Shown here one piece after another: positions 1 through 6,766 of a DNA stretch of 8,682 nt. Both the position numbers and the translations under genes were made by a program. This stretch comes from Actinomycetota bacterium (lineage in GTDB: Bacteria; Actinomycetota; Actinomycetes; Nanopelagicales; Nanopelagicaceae). The DNA is taken from assembly GCA_005787645.1 (NCBI GenBank), contig SYAM01000101.1, positions 1-8,682 on the forward strand. Direction: 5' to 3'. Within the stretch, counting starts at the first letter, position 1, and every line of letters begins with the position of its first letter. The notes under the pieces were generated by a model. It saw nothing but the letters and a program-made list of their open reading frames with translations, was not told where the DNA came from and made no database searches.

Positions 1-762
1 AAGGAAGACTTACTTAAAGAATCGCTAGCTGCACAAAAAGAAGGTTTCACTGCAATCAAAGTTATTTTGCATCAACATGAACATCATGGGATGCGCCATG
101 CGGAGAAAATCGCAGACTTGGTCGATCGAATGGCGGCCCTGCGTGATGCAGTCGGAAATAGCATGGATATCGGTATTGAGCTCCATCGCAATATGCAACC
201 TGGAAATTCAATTGCATTGATTAAAGAATTGATGCCATATCGACCATTATTCGTGGAGGATCCCATTCCTCCAGATAGCGTCTTATCCTTTGGCGAAGTG
301 TCTGAGAAGGTAGATACGCCAATGGCGGCTGGTGAACGAAATACCTCGATATATGAGTTTCGTGAGTATATAGAGCATGCCGGACTCTCCTTCGTGCGTC
401 CTGATATTGGTCTGGCGGGTGGTTTCACGCACCTCCGAAAGATTTGTGCGATGGCTGAGGCACATCATCAAGGAGTTTTACCGCATGCAGTTCCTTCCGG
501 TGCGATAGCCACCATGGCACACATTCACATGGGCATCACCGCTCCCAACTGGGAAGCGCAGGAACACATGGATCAAAACGTTGATCCAGTGCGTCAGATG
601 GTTAAGCGCATTCCTACGTTGAAAGATGGCTGGCTATACCCATTTGATGAACCAGGTCTTGGTATGGAGATCAACGATGAATTTTTCGCGACGAATCCTC
701 CAGTGACCGTACATGGTGTCAAACCTGATTTAAGAGAAGATGGATCGGTGGCTTTGCGATGA
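1..762 (+). CDS. Enolase-superfamily sugar-acid dehydratase, galactonate/mannonate dehydratase-like (5' end missing)
   Basis: The 3' part (about 253 codons) of a mandelate-racemase-subgroup enolase-superfamily protein; the reading frame is open from base 1, so the N-terminal capping domain lies outside the window. What remains is the C-terminal part of the barrel. Visible motifs are GFTAIKV (codons 16-22), IELH (nt 175-186), FVEDP (nt 250-264), AAGER (nt 325-339), RPDIGLAGG and LPHAVPSG with its His at nt 484-486. The three acidic ligand positions are spaced 26 and 26 residues apart, and the His lies 50 after the third, exactly as I recall for E. coli D-galactonate dehydratase (D183, E209, E235, H285). 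Members remove water from an aldonate to give a 2-keto-3-deoxyaldonate, using Mg2+. Oddly, the first ligand is Glu (nt 178-180) rather than Asp. The gene overlaps the next by 4 nt. The family is clear; the substrate (galactonate, mannonate, gluconate, fuconate or other) is not. Confidence 0.88.
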   Translation, partial: KEDLLKESLAAQKEGFTAIKVILHQHEHHGMRHAEKIADLVDRMAALRDAVGNSMDIGIELHRNMQPGNSIALIKELMPYRPLFVEDPIPPDSVLSFGEVSEKVDTPMAAGERNTSIYEFREYIEHAGLSFVRPDIGLAGGFTHLRKICAMAEAHHQGVLPHAVPSGAIATMAHIHMGITAPNWEAQEHMDQNVDPVRQMVKRIPTLKDGWLYPFDEPGLGMEINDEFFATNPPVTVHGVKPDLREDGSVALR

Positions 763-1808
763 GTAAACCAAAGATAGGAATTGCGTGTTCTGCTGCAACA
801 CGTGAGTTGTATTTGGAGAAACGAGATCTGGATCGACTTGGGAAAATCGCAGATGTTGTAATCGAAGAGTACGACGTGCCAAGCGATTGGGTGAATATTC
901 CAGTCGACCCTGAAGTTGAGAAGCGCTTTGCAAAATTTGCTGCTGATCTTGATGTATTGATTGTCTGTCACGGCGGGCCACGAATCACCAAGCCAGTCTT
1001 TGATTCTGGTAAGAAATTAAAAGTCGTGGGTGAACTCGAAGGCGATCGATTTGCAGGGCGAATTGATGTCCAGGCTGCAAAAGATGCTGGAGTAATGGTG
1101 GTTGACACCACTCATTCATCTTCATGGCCAGTATCCGAGTGGGCGCTAGCCCTTGCACTTGTTGGATTACGTGAACATGCACGCTTCCGCGACATCATCG
1201 CGGGTAAAGCGATGAGCCACGATGACTATCGAACAAAGCCCCCTGCACGAGAATTGACTGGCCGCACCGTCGGCATGATTGGTTTTGGACATATCGCCTG
1301 GCGGCTAAGGGAATTCCTCGTTCCATTCAGAACGGAAGTTCTAGCCTTTGATCCATACGCTCCTCGTGAATTAGCGGATGCCCTAGATATCAATTTCGCA
1401 ACCCTTGAAAAAGTGATGGGTTGCGATGTAGTCATCTGCCTTGCACCAGATACGCCAAAAACTCGAGACATGATTAGCGAGCGCGAGCTGAATTGGCTCA
1501 AACCAGGGGGAGTTTTTGTAAACGTTTCTCGAGGTGTCTGCGTAAACGTTCCTGCGCTAATCGCAAAGGCAAAGAAGGAAGATGCCTGGTTCTGTCTTGA
1601 TGCACATAATCCAGAACCAATCGCTGTTGATTCACCACTTCGCCAGATGCGCAATGTCTTTCTCTCTCCCCACATCGGTGGAATGACCGAAGAGGCTCAG
1701 CCTCGTTTCTTCACATTGATGGTAGAAGAGTTAGAGCGTTGGCATTCTGGTGCTGAGCCACGTGCACAAATTACTGATCGAGTCGTTGCGGGAAGATCTG
1801 GGAAATAG
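759..1808 (+). CDS. D-isomer-specific 2-hydroxyacid dehydrogenase (phosphoglycerate dehydrogenase-like)
   Basis: A 349-residue, full-length member of the NAD-dependent D-2-hydroxyacid dehydrogenase family, which interconverts D-2-hydroxyacids and 2-ketoacids such as glycerate/hydroxypyruvate or glycolate/glyoxylate. It has an N-terminal substrate-binding half, then the Rossmann nucleotide-binding domain with GFGHIA at residues 175-180, and an acidic residue in DPY (D198) that suggests NAD over NADP. The catalytic triad is intact: Arg258 in SRG, Glu286 in NPEP and His305 in SPHIGG. The sixth position of the usual GxGxxG turn is Ala180 instead of Gly. The ATG overlaps the upstream stop (ATGA), and GGTGG (747-751) lies 7 nt before it, which supports this start. 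Being inside a sugar-acid operon, it may process the hydroxyacid or ketoacid released downstream (inference). Serine biosynthetic phosphoglycerate dehydrogenase is less likely given the context. Confidence 0.9.
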   Translation: MSKPKIGIACSAATRELYLEKRDLDRLGKIADVVIEEYDVPSDWVNIPVDPEVEKRFAKFAADLDVLIVCHGGPRITKPVFDSGKKLKVVGELEGDRFAGRIDVQAAKDAGVMVVDTTHSSSWPVSEWALALALVGLREHARFRDIIAGKAMSHDDYRTKPPARELTGRTVGMIGFGHIAWRLREFLVPFRTEVLAFDPYAPRELADALDINFATLEKVMGCDVVICLAPDTPKTRDMISERELNWLKPGGVFVNVSRGVCVNVPALIAKAKKEDAWFCLDAHNPEPIAVDSPLRQMRNVFLSPHIGGMTEEAQPRFFTLMVEELERWHSGAEPRAQITDRVVAGRSGK

Positions 1809-2699
1809 ATGATTGCCGATAGCCATTGCCATGCCTGGCGCCGTTGGCCTTACGACAAATCTGTTCCAGATCCTGATCATCGAGGTTCTATAGAGGCGTT
1901 GTTATATGAGATGGATACTCACGGCGTCTCCCGAGCCTCAGTTGTATGTGCCCGTATTGGTGACGGAGCTGGTGGAGTGGGGTTTGGCAATGACGATAAC
2001 AATGAGTACGTCGCAAATTTTGCACGAAAACACCCTGATCGAATCACGGCATGGGTGGATGTCGATTGCAGTTGGCGGAAAGATCATCACACCCCTGGGG
2101 CGGTAGAACGTCTACGTCACGAAATTGATAAGAATGAAGCAAAAGGTTTTACTCATTATGTTGAAGGAAAGAATGACGGTTGGTTTAGGAGTGATGAGGG
2201 TGAAGAATTTTTCGCAACTGCTTCCGAATTACACGTTGTAGCCTCACTCGCACTTTCGCCACAATGGTTGGCAGATTTACGCGATATTGCTACGGCAAAT
2301 CCAACTCTTCCGTTCTTGCTACACCACATGGGTATGCCAAAGAACACCGGATCTGGGCATGACCAAGGAGAAGTAAACGAGATTCTTGCATGTGCAAAAA
2401 TTCCAAATATTGGCGTGAAGATCTCAGGATTCAATTACAACAATAGTAAGAACTTTGACTTTCCCTATAAAGAATCGCAAGCGTTGTTTAGGGCCATCTA
2501 TGACGCTTTCGGTCCGCGACGTATTTTTTGGGCATCAGATTTTCCAGCCTCACGAGATATGTTGACTTATACGCAGGCAATCGAAGTCGTACGCGATTAT
2601 TGTGATTATCTACCTCAGTCTGATTTATCCAGACTTCTTGGAGATAATCTCAATGATTTATTAAATAACCCAGTTTTATCGACCGGACAGTTCCACTAA
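1809..2699 (+). CDS. Amidohydrolase-2 family hydrolase, probable sugar lactonase
   Basis: A 296-residue TIM-barrel metal-dependent hydrolase of the amidohydrolase-2 family. The signature is visible: an HxH motif right at the N-terminus (H6, H8 in DSHCH), a His pair in LLHHMG (H172/H173) and a late Asp in WASDFP (D244). The family includes L-rhamnono-, L-fucono- and galactarolactonases, 2-pyrone-4,6-dicarboxylate lactonase and the decarboxylase ACMSD. Beside two sugar-acid dehydratases, opening of an aldonolactone to the free aldonate is the likeliest job (inference), and a decarboxylase cannot be excluded. There is no signal peptide, so it is cytosolic. The ATG directly follows the upstream TAG with no spacer; GGAAGA (1791-1796) and GGGAAA (1800-1805) are possible ribosome-binding sequences. 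Translation is probably coupled to the preceding gene. Confidence 0.82.
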   Translation: MIADSHCHAWRRWPYDKSVPDPDHRGSIEALLYEMDTHGVSRASVVCARIGDGAGGVGFGNDDNNEYVANFARKHPDRITAWVDVDCSWRKDHHTPGAVERLRHEIDKNEAKGFTHYVEGKNDGWFRSDEGEEFFATASELHVVASLALSPQWLADLRDIATANPTLPFLLHHMGMPKNTGSGHDQGEVNEILACAKIPNIGVKISGFNYNNSKNFDFPYKESQALFRAIYDAFGPRRIFWASDFPASRDMLTYTQAIEVVRDYCDYLPQSDLSRLLGDNLNDLLNNPVLSTGQFH

Positions 2700-2711
2700 C
2701 AAAAGAGAGGC

Positions 2712-2716
2712 AAGGA
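2712..2716 (+). promoter_or_regulatory. Ribosome binding site of the ABM-domain gene
   Basis: AAGGA lies 5 nt before the ATG at 2722, with a second purine run GAGAGG (2705-2710) just upstream. This is the best Shine-Dalgarno sequence in the window. It fits with this gene sitting behind the longest spacer (22 nt), so it is probably initiated independently rather than by coupling. Confidence 0.65.
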
Positions 2717-2721
2717 AAAAA

Positions 2722-3018
2722 ATGAGCGCAGTACTAATTGCTCGATACTACGTAAAGCCGGGGAATTCCACGGCAGTACGTGAGGCACTTCAGAAGATGG
2801 CCGCCCGCGTGAAAGCTGACGAGCCAGCGTGTTTGGTGTACAACGCAAATATCGATCCGCAGAATGAGAATCTCTATTGCCTCTATGAGATTTACAAGGA
2901 TGAAGCAGCTCTCGTGGCACACCGCGAGACTCCGCACTTCAAGGAGATCATCGAAGGCATCATTGTTCCGCTACTAGAAAAGCGTGAACGTGAAATCTAT
3001 GAGCAGGTAATTGGTTAA
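2722..3018 (+). CDS. Antibiotic biosynthesis monooxygenase (ABM)-fold small protein
   Basis: A 98-residue single-domain protein with the ferredoxin-like, dimeric alpha/beta-barrel ABM pattern. It has an opening strand (VLIARYYVKPG), a helix, the EPACLVYNANID strand, the LYCLYEIYKD strand, then the characteristic AHRETPHF segment (H67, R68, E69, H72) and a charged C-terminal helix ending LLEKRERE. Relatives include YgiN-type quinol monooxygenases and LsrG-type isomerases. Many are cofactor-free, and many lie in carbohydrate or aromatic operons without a proven role. The start is set by a strong ribosome-binding site, and the stop overlaps the next ATG by 1 nt (TAATG), so it is tightly coupled to the FAH-family gene. 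The small sugar mutarotases of the RhaM type share a similar fold and size, but the AHRETPHF pattern favours ABM. Function in this operon is unknown. Confidence 0.85.
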   Translation: MSAVLIARYYVKPGNSTAVREALQKMAARVKADEPACLVYNANIDPQNENLYCLYEIYKDEAALVAHRETPHFKEIIEGIIVPLLEKREREIYEQVIG

Positions 3019-4076
3019 TGAAGTTACTCTCTTTCGAGACTGTAACTGAGGGGAGAAGGCGTCAGCATCTTGGCGCCTTGGTCAGTGGCGATGCAGATTC
3101 TGGATTAGTAATCGACCTGACCTCCGCTGCTCACTCGTTGCTGCTCTCGCAAGGGTTACCAAGCGCTCAAGCCACAGAGCAGGCTGCTGTGCTCTGTCCA
3201 CCTTCAGCATTACGTTTCATCGAAGGTGGACAGGAATCTCGAGCGCTGGCTGAGGCTGCAGTTTCAGCGGCAATTAAAAGTGGCACTGAGAAATCGCCCG
3301 ACGGTGCGCCAATACGTCTCAATGCCGCAGATGTGACGGTCTTACCTGCAATAAGCAAACCACCGTTGCTCAGAGACTTTATGTCGTTCGAAGATCACCT
3401 ATTAAATGTCTTTCCTAAACTCAATCGCCCAATTCCCGAAGAGTGGTATCGCCGTCCGGTCTACTACAAAGGCAATCCATCAAGTATCGGAGCCCACAAG
3501 CAGACCATCGAATTTCCAGAGTATGCGGAATTTCTTGATTTAGAGTTTGAATTTGCTTTAGTTATTGGAAAATCTGGGTTGAACATCAAAGAAGATGATG
3601 CGCGTAAACATATTTATGGGTACACCATCTATAACGATTTTTCGGCGCGAGCAATCCAATCTGCGGAGATGACTGTCGGACTGGGGCCAGCAAAGGGTAA
3701 GGATTTTGTCGGTGCACATGTCCTGGGTCCGGTCCTGGTGACGGCAGATGAGATTCCCGATCCGTATTCACTCACGATGCGCGGTTGGGTCAATGACCAA
3801 ATGTGGACAGATGGTTCATCGAGCGCCATGAACTGGAAATTTGAAGAGATGATTGCCTACGCATCATGGAACGAGCAACTCCAAGTGGGTGAAGTTTTTG
3901 GTTCGGGAACAGTAGGTAATGGCTCCGGGGCAGAGCAAGATAAAGTTTTGAATCCTGGTGATGTAATCCGCCTAGAGATGTCCACAATTGGCAGCCTTGA
4001 GAATAGACTTGTTCGCAATAAGCCCTTCATTGGAAATTTGGAATATCCATTTAAGCGGAACATGGGAGCGCGATGA
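3018..4076 (+). CDS. Fumarylacetoacetate hydrolase (FAH) family enzyme, possible 2,4-diketo-3-deoxyaldonate hydrolase
   Basis: A 352-residue FAH-superfamily hydrolase that cleaves a C-C bond in a 1,3-diketone acid. It has an N-terminal domain (about 1-110) followed by the catalytic barrel. Compared with mouse fumarylacetoacetase from memory, the key residues are all present: D120 and H127 (same spacing of seven as D126/H133), metal ligands E176 and E178 in DLEFEFA, D207 in YNDFSARAIQ, K228 in GKDF, and T298 in the GSGT turn. In L-rhamnose and L-fucose diketo pathways an FAH-family enzyme splits the 2,4-diketo-3-deoxyaldonate to pyruvate and a hydroxyacid such as lactate. Gene context fits that step (inference). 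At 352 residues it is longer than the short FAHD1-type hydrolases (roughly 220-290). No aromatic-ring dioxygenase is nearby, which argues against tyrosine or homogentisate breakdown. The start overlaps the previous stop by 1 nt and the end overlaps the next start by 4 nt. Confidence 0.87.
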   Translation: MKLLSFETVTEGRRRQHLGALVSGDADSGLVIDLTSAAHSLLLSQGLPSAQATEQAAVLCPPSALRFIEGGQESRALAEAAVSAAIKSGTEKSPDGAPIRLNAADVTVLPAISKPPLLRDFMSFEDHLLNVFPKLNRPIPEEWYRRPVYYKGNPSSIGAHKQTIEFPEYAEFLDLEFEFALVIGKSGLNIKEDDARKHIYGYTIYNDFSARAIQSAEMTVGLGPAKGKDFVGAHVLGPVLVTADEIPDPYSLTMRGWVNDQMWTDGSSSAMNWKFEEMIAYASWNEQLQVGEVFGSGTVGNGSGAEQDKVLNPGDVIRLEMSTIGSLENRLVRNKPFIGNLEYPFKRNMGAR

Positions 4077-5494
4077 TTCGTTCAGATCTCTACATCAACG
4101 GTGAGTGGGTTGCGACCCCTAAGCGACATCCGGTTTACGACCCTAGCGATAATTCTGTAATCGCAGAGATTGCCGTTGCTGGAGATAACGAAGTCGATGC
4201 TGCTCTTAATGCTGCAGCTAATGCCTTTCCCTCCTTTGCGAAAATGGCACCGAGGGCTCGTGGTGAGATTTTGCGCAAAGCCTTTGAAATCATGATTGCT
4301 GAAGCCGATGATCTTGCTCGTTTGGTCTCTCGTGAAAATGGAAAAGTATTCGCCGATGCCAAGGGCGAGATTCTGTATGCCGCTGAATTCTTCCGCTGGT
4401 TCTCTGAAGAAGCGGTCCGCATAAATGGCGAATTTAGACATGCCCCTAGTGGTGATAAGCGAATCTTGGTTACCCACCAACCGGTCGGTGTATCGCTACT
4501 CATCACCCCGTGGAATTTTCCTGCCGCGATGGCAACTCGGAAAATCGGTCCAGCGGTTGCTGCTGGTTGCACAGTCATCGTCAAACCCGCGATGGAAACT
4601 CCATTAACAACTCTTGCAATCGCGGACATTCTCCATCGTGCTGGATTACCTGCGGGTGTAGTAAACGTGATCACCCCTACTCCTGCTAGCCCAGCAGTGA
4701 CCCGCCTTCTTGCAGATCCGCGGGTAAAGAATCTTTCCTTCACTGGTTCAACTCAAGTCGGGAAAATGCTCTTAAAACAAGCCGCCGATCGAGTCATTCG
4801 CACCTCTATGGAATTAGGCGGCAATGCTCCATTCATCGTTCTTGACGATGCCAATATCGACGATGCTGTAGCAGGTGCGATGCTTGCCAAGCTTCGTAAT
4901 GGTGGGGCAGCGTGCACTGCTGCCAATCGTTTTTATGTCTCTAAGAAAGTCGCTCAGGAATTTGTTGACAAATTAACGCAGGCAATGTCAAAGATCAAAA
5001 TGGCCCCTGGTTTGACAGAAGGTGCCCAATTAGGAGCAAGTGTCTCGGTGAAAGAACGAGATAAAATCGCCGACCTTGTCGCTAATTCAGTCAAGCAAGG
5101 TGGCAAAGTCACATTAGGTGGTACTAAACCAGAGGGCGCAGGTGCGTTCTATCCACCAACGGTGATGATTGTCTCTGCAGATAACGATATTTTGAAAGAA
5201 GAAATCTTTGGACCAGTAGCGGTGGTCGTAACTGTTGATTCTGATGAAGAGGCAATCAAACTTGCCAATGACACTGAATATGGATTGATCAGTTACGTCT
5301 ATTCCGGCGCTCTCGATCGGGCAATTCGTGTCTCGGAAGCGATGGAGTCAGGCATGGTTGCTATTAATCGAGGAGTTATTTCCGATCCAGCAGCACCTTT
5401 CGGTGGGTATAAAGAAAGTGGCTTGGGTCGTGAGGGTGGATTTGATGGCGTTCATGAATTCTTAGAGAAGAAATATATCGGGGTGACTATCTAA
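4073..5494 (+). CDS. NAD(P)-dependent aldehyde dehydrogenase
   Basis: A complete 473-residue class of aldehyde dehydrogenase that oxidises an aldehyde to its acid. Visible motifs are TPWNFP with N148, KPA with K171, the cofactor loop FTGSTQVG (223-230), the general base E247 in MELGGN, the catalytic C281 in GGAACTAANRF, EEIFGPV (376-382) and the C-terminal GGYKESGLGREGG. The last motif and overall length resemble the succinate-semialdehyde / glycolaldehyde / lactaldehyde dehydrogenase group. In a sugar-acid operon, likely substrates are lactaldehyde, glycolaldehyde, glyceraldehyde or an aldonic semialdehyde; the sequence does not decide between them. The ATG overlaps the FAH-family stop (ATGA), with GGGAG (4064-4068) 4 nt upstream. 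Its last codons and stop form half of a hairpin that ends at the next gene's start. Confidence 0.93.
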   Translation: MIRSDLYINGEWVATPKRHPVYDPSDNSVIAEIAVAGDNEVDAALNAAANAFPSFAKMAPRARGEILRKAFEIMIAEADDLARLVSRENGKVFADAKGEILYAAEFFRWFSEEAVRINGEFRHAPSGDKRILVTHQPVGVSLLITPWNFPAAMATRKIGPAVAAGCTVIVKPAMETPLTTLAIADILHRAGLPAGVVNVITPTPASPAVTRLLADPRVKNLSFTGSTQVGKMLLKQAADRVIRTSMELGGNAPFIVLDDANIDDAVAGAMLAKLRNGGAACTAANRFYVSKKVAQEFVDKLTQAMSKIKMAPGLTEGAQLGASVSVKERDKIADLVANSVKQGGKVTLGGTKPEGAGAFYPPTVMIVSADNDILKEEIFGPVAVVVTVDSDEEAIKLANDTEYGLISYVYSGALDRAIRVSEAMESGMVAINRGVISDPAAPFGGYKESGLGREGGFDGVHEFLEKKYIGVTI

Positions 5495-5503
5495 GTAGTC
5501 ACC
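5482..5503 (+). promoter_or_regulatory. Intercistronic hairpin across the aldehyde dehydrogenase stop and abutting the transporter start
   Basis: GGTGACTA (5482-5489) and TAGTCACC (5496-5503) are exact reverse complements, separated by 6 nt (TCTAAG); an extra U-G pair could shorten the loop to four. The loop region holds the aldehyde dehydrogenase stop TAA (5492-5494), and the 3' arm ends one base before the transporter ATG at 5504. No U-run follows, so it is not an intrinsic terminator. No Shine-Dalgarno sequence precedes the transporter within normal distance. The structure would occupy the initiation region, and ribosomes finishing the upstream gene would melt it. A role in coupling or damping transporter translation is inferred; the base pairing is directly visible. 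Confidence 0.55.
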
Positions 5504-6766
5504 ATGAATTTGCATCCAATCAGCCAGCACAATCACAAATTAATGCGACTTCAAGCATTCTGGGGCGGCGCTGCGAATGGAGCTTGGGTGATTTTTGCAA
5601 TTCCCTACCTGGTTCGCCTCGAAGCATCCATCACTCTAATTAGCATCTATGTTGCTCTTACATCGCTAGGACCACTACTTATTGGCCCCATTGCTGTTGC
5701 TAATTTACGTAGTAGAAAGCAACAACGAAGATGGATGCTTATTTGTGGAGTGATCTCAAGAATCTTTTTCTTCATGCCAGGGGTGGCGCTGCTTTTCAAT
5801 GATCATCAAGCGGAAATAGCCATCGCTATGTTCTGTCTTTGTGCCATGCCTACGATAGTTTTCGGAGCTTTATGGTCGCCTACGCCGGGAATAGTGATCG
5901 AAGCCGAACATCAAACCCTCGTGGTCAATGCGCGTACTCGAATTGCAAACATAGGCGCTCTTTCGGCAAATGCCGTGATTGGGCTTGGGATGATTTTTCT
6001 CCCGTTTCCATTTAATTATCTTGCAGTATTTGTCATATCTGGTTCGTTAGGGCTGGCGGAGATGCGAGTCATCTCTCGAATCAACTACCCAGAATCCTCA
6101 CATACTTATCTTGAAAGTTTCAAAGAGAATTTTGATGTAAAGAAGATTTTAGCTGAGCGCCAGTTTCTCTATTTTCTCACCGGACTATGTCTGATTGTCG
6201 CAGCTTCATCAGTCGCAGCGCCCTTGCAAACTGTCTATTTCATTAATGAACGAGGGGTGTCAGATCGATGGATGGGCGTTTGGGCTATGGCGCTATCTAC
6301 AGGAATGGTTTTTGGAACTCTATTATGGCGCAAACTCCAGCTCACTAGGGGAAGTTATCTAGTCTTTTCGTGGACTGTTCCTATTGCAGGGTTCTATTTT
6401 CTCTTTATGACGCTCGCACCAAATGTCGAATTAATTTTACTTGCCACCTTGTTCTCTGGATTGATAAATGCTGGAACAGATACGGGTACTTGGTTGGGCC
6501 TATTCAGGTATGGCAGCGAGGAACGTCGCACCATGTTGATCAATATTTATATTGGTTTTGCCTTGGGAATTCCATTCATTGCCGCGTTCTTCATTCCATT
6601 CTTGACCAATCGGTTCACACTGACGGAAATATTCCTTGGTTCTTTCGTGATTCGGACCCTGCTGGGTCTATATTTCAAGATTCCTCGAGTCTATGATCTT
6701 CTCAGAGACGATGCACCGAACAAGTCTGACCAATCACGTGACGAGATAAAGAGGAATGATGAGTAG
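5504..6766 (+). CDS. Major facilitator superfamily-type transporter, 12 predicted membrane helices
   Basis: A 420-residue integral membrane protein. Hydrophobic segments fall at about residues 18-38, 42-67, 77-97, 103-124, 147-166, 170-187, 220-245, 256-275, 285-304, 308-325, 343-366 and 373-391. This is the 6+6 MFS arrangement, with a cytosolic loop around 188-219 and a charged hydrophilic C-terminal tail (392-420). The helix 2-3 loop (ANLRSRKQQRRW) is basic but lacks the classical GxxxDRxGRR pattern, so it is a divergent member and not a typical sugar porter. Its position among sugar-acid enzymes suggests uptake of the sugar, lactone or acid, but export of an intermediate is possible. The start at 5504 follows the upstream stop by 9 nt without a clear ribosome-binding site; the next in-frame ATG (5543) has none either, and it would still leave helix 1 intact. 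The gene ends 8-11 nt inside the next one. Confidence 0.8.
   Translation: MNLHPISQHNHKLMRLQAFWGGAANGAWVIFAIPYLVRLEASITLISIYVALTSLGPLLIGPIAVANLRSRKQQRRWMLICGVISRIFFFMPGVALLFNDHQAEIAIAMFCLCAMPTIVFGALWSPTPGIVIEAEHQTLVVNARTRIANIGALSANAVIGLGMIFLPFPFNYLAVFVISGSLGLAEMRVISRINYPESSHTYLESFKENFDVKKILAERQFLYFLTGLCLIVAASSVAAPLQTVYFINERGVSDRWMGVWAMALSTGMVFGTLLWRKLQLTRGSYLVFSWTVPIAGFYFLFMTLAPNVELILLATLFSGLINAGTDTGTWLGLFRYGSEERRTMLINIYIGFALGIPFIAAFFIPFLTNRFTLTEIFLGSFVIRTLLGLYFKIPRVYDLLRDDAPNKSDQSRDEIKRNDE
6751..6754 (+). promoter_or_regulatory. Ribosome binding site deciding the SDR start
   Basis: GAGG ends one base before the ATG at 6756 and four bases before the in-frame ATG at 6759. The spacing makes 6759 the more plausible start; using 6756 would only add one Met. 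Confidence 0.5.

Noticed and set aside
594..971. A 125-codon - strand frame bridging the first two genes
   Set aside because: It is antisense to two well-supported coding regions that overlap by 4 nt, leaving no room for a promoter, and its product has no recognisable features.
1226..1675. A 149-codon open frame on the - strand within the 2-hydroxyacid dehydrogenase gene
   Set aside because: It mirrors a gene whose catalytic residues are intact; no domain, ribosome-binding site or independent context supports it.
4135..4743. A 202-codon open frame on the - strand, antisense to the aldehyde dehydrogenase
   Set aside because: It lies wholly inside a gene with complete motifs, shows no recognisable domain, and is rich in Ala, Arg and Ser as expected of a mirror frame.
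5482..5503. Reading the hairpin as a Rho-independent terminator
   Set aside because: No T-run follows the stem, and the next gene starts at the adjacent base.
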